A program made the position numbers and the translations under genes. A DNA stretch of 64,000 bases from contig NW_026732266.1 of assembly GCF_028476545.1 (NCBI RefSeq), forward strand, positions 171,821-235,820, in the 5' to 3' direction. Under the pieces are notes generated by a model. It ran no database searches, was not told where the DNA came from, and saw only the letters and a program-made list of their open reading frames with translations. How positions within the stretch are numbered: the stretch's first letter is position 1; every line of letters starts with the position of its first letter. Positions 59,896 through 64,000 of this stretch are shown in pieces. This DNA is from Physella acuta (taxonomy: Eukaryota > Mollusca > Gastropoda > Physidae).

Positions 59896-61775
59896 TTAGT
59901 AAAACTAGTTGGTGACTAGTTTATTGTTTATATTGACATCATTACATCCCATGATTCGGACAAACCCCCTGTATTAGTTCATTGTACGAACTAGACATTA
60001 AATATCACACAGTTCCATGTGGACATTAGTGTGAACAATTTGAACATGCCCTAGTAGCGATACACGAGATATCACAAACTTTGGTTCTGGTAAGCGTTAC
60101 ACATCAACAACAACATCAACAATGTACTTTAACCTAGGATATCACTATCACTAAACCGTTGTTCCATTCCTAATTTTAACCCAACTCTAACCCCCCCCCC
60201 CAACACTTAAAAAAATATCACTTTCCTAGAAGACTTAACATAATTACCGGGTAACTAATTAAAGCCACACTAATGAGAAAACCAGATAAGTAGTCGGCAG
60301 TTCGATCTATTATCAAAACCTAACTCGGTTTTAGAGAAAATCAATATGCTTTATCGACGAACTAGGGTTTCAATTTTTAATCCCACTAAACGGAAATGTA
60401 CAATTCTATCTAAACCTTACCTAAAACATTGGAAGTGCCGTATTAAAGAGTGAACTCAAGCAGTAGAACACGGTTGTTTAGAAAAAAATATATTTTCATT
60501 CTAGTGGGGAGAGGGTGGGGAGGAAATGCGTCTATCGAAACAGGATCAAAGACTTGTAACTATAACGTGTTACGGCGGTTCGTGTATTGGCCGGAAATAA
60601 CCGTAGTCATGCGTAGAACGACTTCTTTGTACTGAGGTTTGTGTGAGGCCACACCAACGTCAGCGGTTGTCATATACTCAAGGTGGAGTTGGGGCTTGTA
60701 TCAACACACGTGAGGAGCAAAGGGGGGGGGGGGGCTTGTATGAACAAAAGTCAGATGTATGTGGGGGGGGGGGACATGTAACAAGTCGGGGGGGGGGGGT
60801 GTCTCTCAACACAAGTCAGTGAGGGGGGGGGGGTGTATAATAGTATCAGTAGCAGCTGGGTTTGTATCACCTCGTCAGGAGGGGGGGGGGGTTGTTGTAC
60901 CCAGACAAGTTAGGCGCTGCTATCTTTACAACTGTATTTTATATTTTAGTATCAACACGAAGGTAAAAAAAAACTTGACCCAAAACAGAAAGCTACGGAT
61001 AGTTGACAAAGTAGGCGGCAGGTGTTTTTGGATGGTCCTATCACGTATGCTAATTCAAAGGGTCAAAGTCCCAAGTCTATTTTTACCTGTTAGTTGGCGT
61101 AAGGCGCAATCAAGAATTTAAAAAATCTGCTTCATAATAACTGATTAATTTTTTTTTCGAATACAAAATTATCAACTGTGTATTCGAAGACAATTTTAGC
61201 AGGTAAGTGAGTAAAAAGTTCATAAAATTTATTTAAATAGCAAAATTAAAAAAAAAAACACTCAAAAATATTAAGCTTGTAAATCTAGACAAATTGTTTG
61301 TATAATATAGGTGCTAAAATTATATATGTAACCAAGTGCTGTTGCACTTATTTTAATATACCAGGGCATCCGCTGTTGTTTCCATAGCAAGCGTTTCTAC
61401 ATTCCCCTTGAAGGTAACCGCCTGAAAGATTTACGGCACACATTTTTTTTTAACCAAAAGGAGAAAAACTGAAAGCTTCAACATATTAAACGATGGCCTG
61501 GGCGAGAGGGGAAGCAGAAGTAGGTTGAGTCAGACGGTCGGAATGTTTGAATGTAGGTCACGTTACTGCGATAACAACTGCAACCAGAGAAATAGAACAA
61601 CAACACTGAGGCTGTGATTCGTGAATTTTGTAATGTATGTATTATATGTGTATGATATACTTCACGCTCAATGATATACATATTATATGCACGCCAGCAT
61701 ATAGGATACAAAGCTCTCACACACGTTTATATAAGTATGCCCAGATAATTCTGGACTTATGGGGGGTGGCAAGAG
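59896..61775. other. Non-coding stretch with G-runs
   Basis: No gene is supported. At 60715-60895 several G-runs each follow a TTGTAT or ACAAGTC phrase in a loose tandem of roughly 40-60 bp units. Confidence 0.5.
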
Positions 61776-61776
61776 A

Positions 61777-61882
<106 letters not shown>

Positions 61883-61904
61883 ATGTATGCCTACAACCTA
61901 AAAT

Positions 61905-62150
61905 TGTGGGTCGAGTGGTCAGATGATAGAGAGCATACGACTGCTAACCCGAAAGGTTTGAGTTTGAATCCCGCGTTCAGGTCTGTAGAAAGTCCCTGAG
62001 TCCGCCCAGCTCTGATGGGTACCTGGCTCGTGTTAGGAAAACTAAAGGCGGCTGGGCATAGTGCTGACCACACTATCCCCTCACATGCCGAGGTAAATGA
62101 AACTGATCAACTCTACTTCACCTGCTCCATGAACCGTCAGGTCCACATGT
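61905..62150 (+). mobile_element. tRNA-derived SINE, well preserved copy
   Basis: The head has GAGTGGTCAGATGATAGAGAG and B-box-like GAGTTTGAATCCCGC. The core is CTGATGGGTACCTGGCTCG, AAAGGCGGCTGGGCATAGTG and CTGACCACACTATCCC. The tail is CAACTCTACTTCACCTGC. It is the most complete copy together with 36863. Confidence 0.9.
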
Positions 62151-62582
62151 ACTTTATTTTTTTACACCCTTAAACACCCTGTAATTGAAAATTGTTAATA
62201 ACACCGAAATAAACATTAACAGTTTACTTGCCGCAGAATAACAAAATAAATTTGACGTTAGTTCTTTAAAAAAAACCGACATAAGGAAACAAAACACGAA
62301 GTTTTCATTTGACCCGACCGCTCATCTTTTTTTTAAGGAAACGTCAACAGATTTAGACACTCATTATTTAAGCCACGGGGTCAAGGTCTTCACAGGTACT
62401 TCCGTTTTAGTCTAGCAAACACGGTGGGTGCCGGGAAGGAAATGAAATTGAGACAAACACATTCTTACGTTTCATTAACGTATCCCAGCTCAACAAAGTA
62501 AATCTCTTGATATGGATACATAGAATTACATTTATACCAAACCATACTAAATAAGTGTGGCCCTAACTAAACCTAGGTATAC

Positions 62583-62680
62583 CAATAGTTCTGGTAACTA
62601 GGTCACCAACCAGTTCTATGGCTCATGCAGGTTTTATTGAGCCGTAGAACTGGTTGGTGACCTCCTTACCAGCCCTATTG
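62583..62680. repeat. 98 bp palindrome (43 bp arms)
   Basis: Arms 62583-62625 and 62638-62680 are inverted with about five mismatches. The inner 25 bp (GGTCACCAACCAGTTCTATG and on) has one. The spacer is 12 bp. Confidence 0.9.
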
Positions 62681-62754
62681 AGGTAATGATAGAATTAGTA
62701 GATTCTGTAATTCGGATATACGTCGCAGTGGCAACGCTATAGAGAGAGGGTGAA

Positions 62755-63075
62755 TGTATGTGTGTGGTAAATACAACACCATCTATATTGAGCAATAGTG
62801 AGGGCAAATTTGTGTGTGTGGTGAATTTAATAACAACACCATCTATAATGAGCTATAGTGAGGGTGACTTTGTGTGTGGAAAATATCACAACACCATGTG
62901 TGAGTGTGGTAATATAAAACCATCTATACTGAGCTATAGTGAGTGCAAATTTGTGTGTGTGGTGAATATAACACCATCTATACTGAGCTATAATGAGGGT
63001 GAATTTGCGTGTGTGGTAAATATAACAACACCATCTATAATGAGCTATACTGAGGGTGAATTTATTTGTATTTGG
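62755..63075. repeat. About 57 bp tandem repeat, 5-6 copies
   Basis: Units combine AACACCATCTATACTGAGCT, ATAGTGAGGGTGAATTTG and a TGTGTG run. A frame stays open across the units because many are near multiples of three. Not taken as a gene. Confidence 0.9.
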
Positions 63076-63842
63076 TATGGTAAGTAAGCCTACAACAGCG
63101 ACACCGCACTACAATTTAGCGTTGTAAATAATTTTAGGAATAATGAAGAACACGTCATGCAGATTATATGACGAATATGTTATGCAGTCAAGTTATGCGA
63201 CAGTCAGTTAATCCGCAGTCATGTTATACGACAATGTTCAAGTTCGCTGTTCTGTACCAGGTTTGATAAAAACAGGGCGCCGGGCGGCTAAAAGTACGAC
63301 GCCCAAACTTTATCTGAAGTACCAGCAGTCATTGCCACTCCCTTAATAAAGGTGACGGTGCCTTTTTTCAGTCACACCCCTTCCATGACGTCACATTTTG
63401 TAAACAAACCCCCACCTCCTTTCCACATAACAATTTTAAATTACATCCATTGGAGAGAGAGAGAGAGAGAGAGAGAGAACACAAATCGATAATGTTCTTC
63501 AACAACCCAGGTCGATGGATTATTTCAGCCACAGTTGTGTAATCTTCTAACCCCAACATTAGCGTACCACGGTTTACAAAAAAGTATCAAGTACTACATT
63601 TGACGAAACTAGCACTATTACAACAAGTATACACAGCAAGTAACACACCTCCCCTTTTGTGATTTATCTTTAGTAACAGAAGAACGAGCATAGTCATTCC
63701 TTAATCACAGCGTAGTTTGGACATGCGCAGTTATTAGCACTTGAAGAAATTCCCGTTCAATTAAAAATAGGATATGACTGAATAAACATGCGTAATAAAT
63801 TTCATAACAGAAACATTTGTTTTTTGAGACTTATAATGTATA

Positions 63843-64000
63843 GGGGTCGTCCATAAATGGCGTCACACTCGTAGGGGGAAGGGGGGCCTGTAATTTTGTG
63901 ACAGTGTGTGATTAGGGGGACGGGGTGGAGGGGGGGGGGTTCAGATGGTGTGACGTCACTTTATATATATATATATAATTTTATTTATATAAGTAGGATT
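63843..64000 (+). mobile_element. Harbinger-like MITE, cut by window end
   Basis: It begins GGGGTCGTCCATAAATGGCG and continues with CACTCGTAGGGGGAAGG, TGTAATTTTGTGACAG and GTGTGTGATTAGGGGG, matching the reverse complement of the right half of the 21807 element. It runs into a TA tract and the window edge. Confidence 0.75.

Noticed and set aside
62758-63087. 109-codon plus-strand ORF
   Set aside because: It is explained by the 57 bp tandem repeat and has no splice or similarity support.

Overview
The window looks like AT-rich, intron-rich nuclear DNA from an invertebrate. I infer a gastropod mollusc, possibly a pulmonate snail, from gene structure, tRNA-derived SINEs, many short non-autonomous DNA transposons and scattered AGATCTAGATC clusters. 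The species is not determined. I see no bacterial operons, rRNA, CRISPR, retrovirus-like or Polinton-like element.

Three multi-exon protein genes can be read, all on the minus strand. (1) 10983-19318 is a complete ANAPC5 gene (APC/C subunit 5). It has 18 coding exons, consistent splice phases throughout and a 767-residue product. (2) 23655-26622 is a complete four-exon arylamine N-acetyltransferase-like gene of 304 residues. The usual catalytic Asp position appears to be Glu. (3) 33542-46739 carries two long coding exons, 238 and 540 codons, both in phase 0 and separated by a 10.9 kb intron. Together they would make an unrecognised, low-complexity, probably nuclear protein with a CtBP-type PxDLS motif. 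Weaker candidates are a signal-peptide-like first exon at 6069-6146 (+), an 85-codon ORF at 10380-10637 (-), and a 53-codon exon-like fragment at 9808-9968 (+).

Layout: 1-6 kb is AT-rich with no gene seen. 6-10 kb holds the candidate first exon, a CpG-rich 24/30 bp minisatellite and a hAT-type MITE. 11-19.3 kb is ANAPC5 with a SINE-like insertion in each of two introns and a 0.7 kb repeat in intron 1. 19.5-22.3 kb is a cluster of three inverted-repeat elements upstream of ANAPC5. 23.6-26.6 kb is the NAT gene. 27-31.3 kb is intergenic and repeat-rich. 33.5-46.7 kb is the two-exon gene with its element-rich intron. 46.8-64 kb has no gene I can support. It contains MITEs, SINEs, an 84 bp dimer repeat, a 25-copy 50 bp satellite with higher-order structure, two large hairpins and G/T-rich low-complexity DNA.

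The richest signal is mobile DNA. At least nine copies of a C/G-run-rich hAT-type MITE group (CAGWGGCGTAGC ends) can be delimited, eight of them with readable 8 bp target-site duplications. Two of these are the same composite, with one element nested in another and moved as a unit. A second MITE family (CAGWGTTTCTTCC ends) has two complete copies with perfect duplications, one of which splits a SINE.
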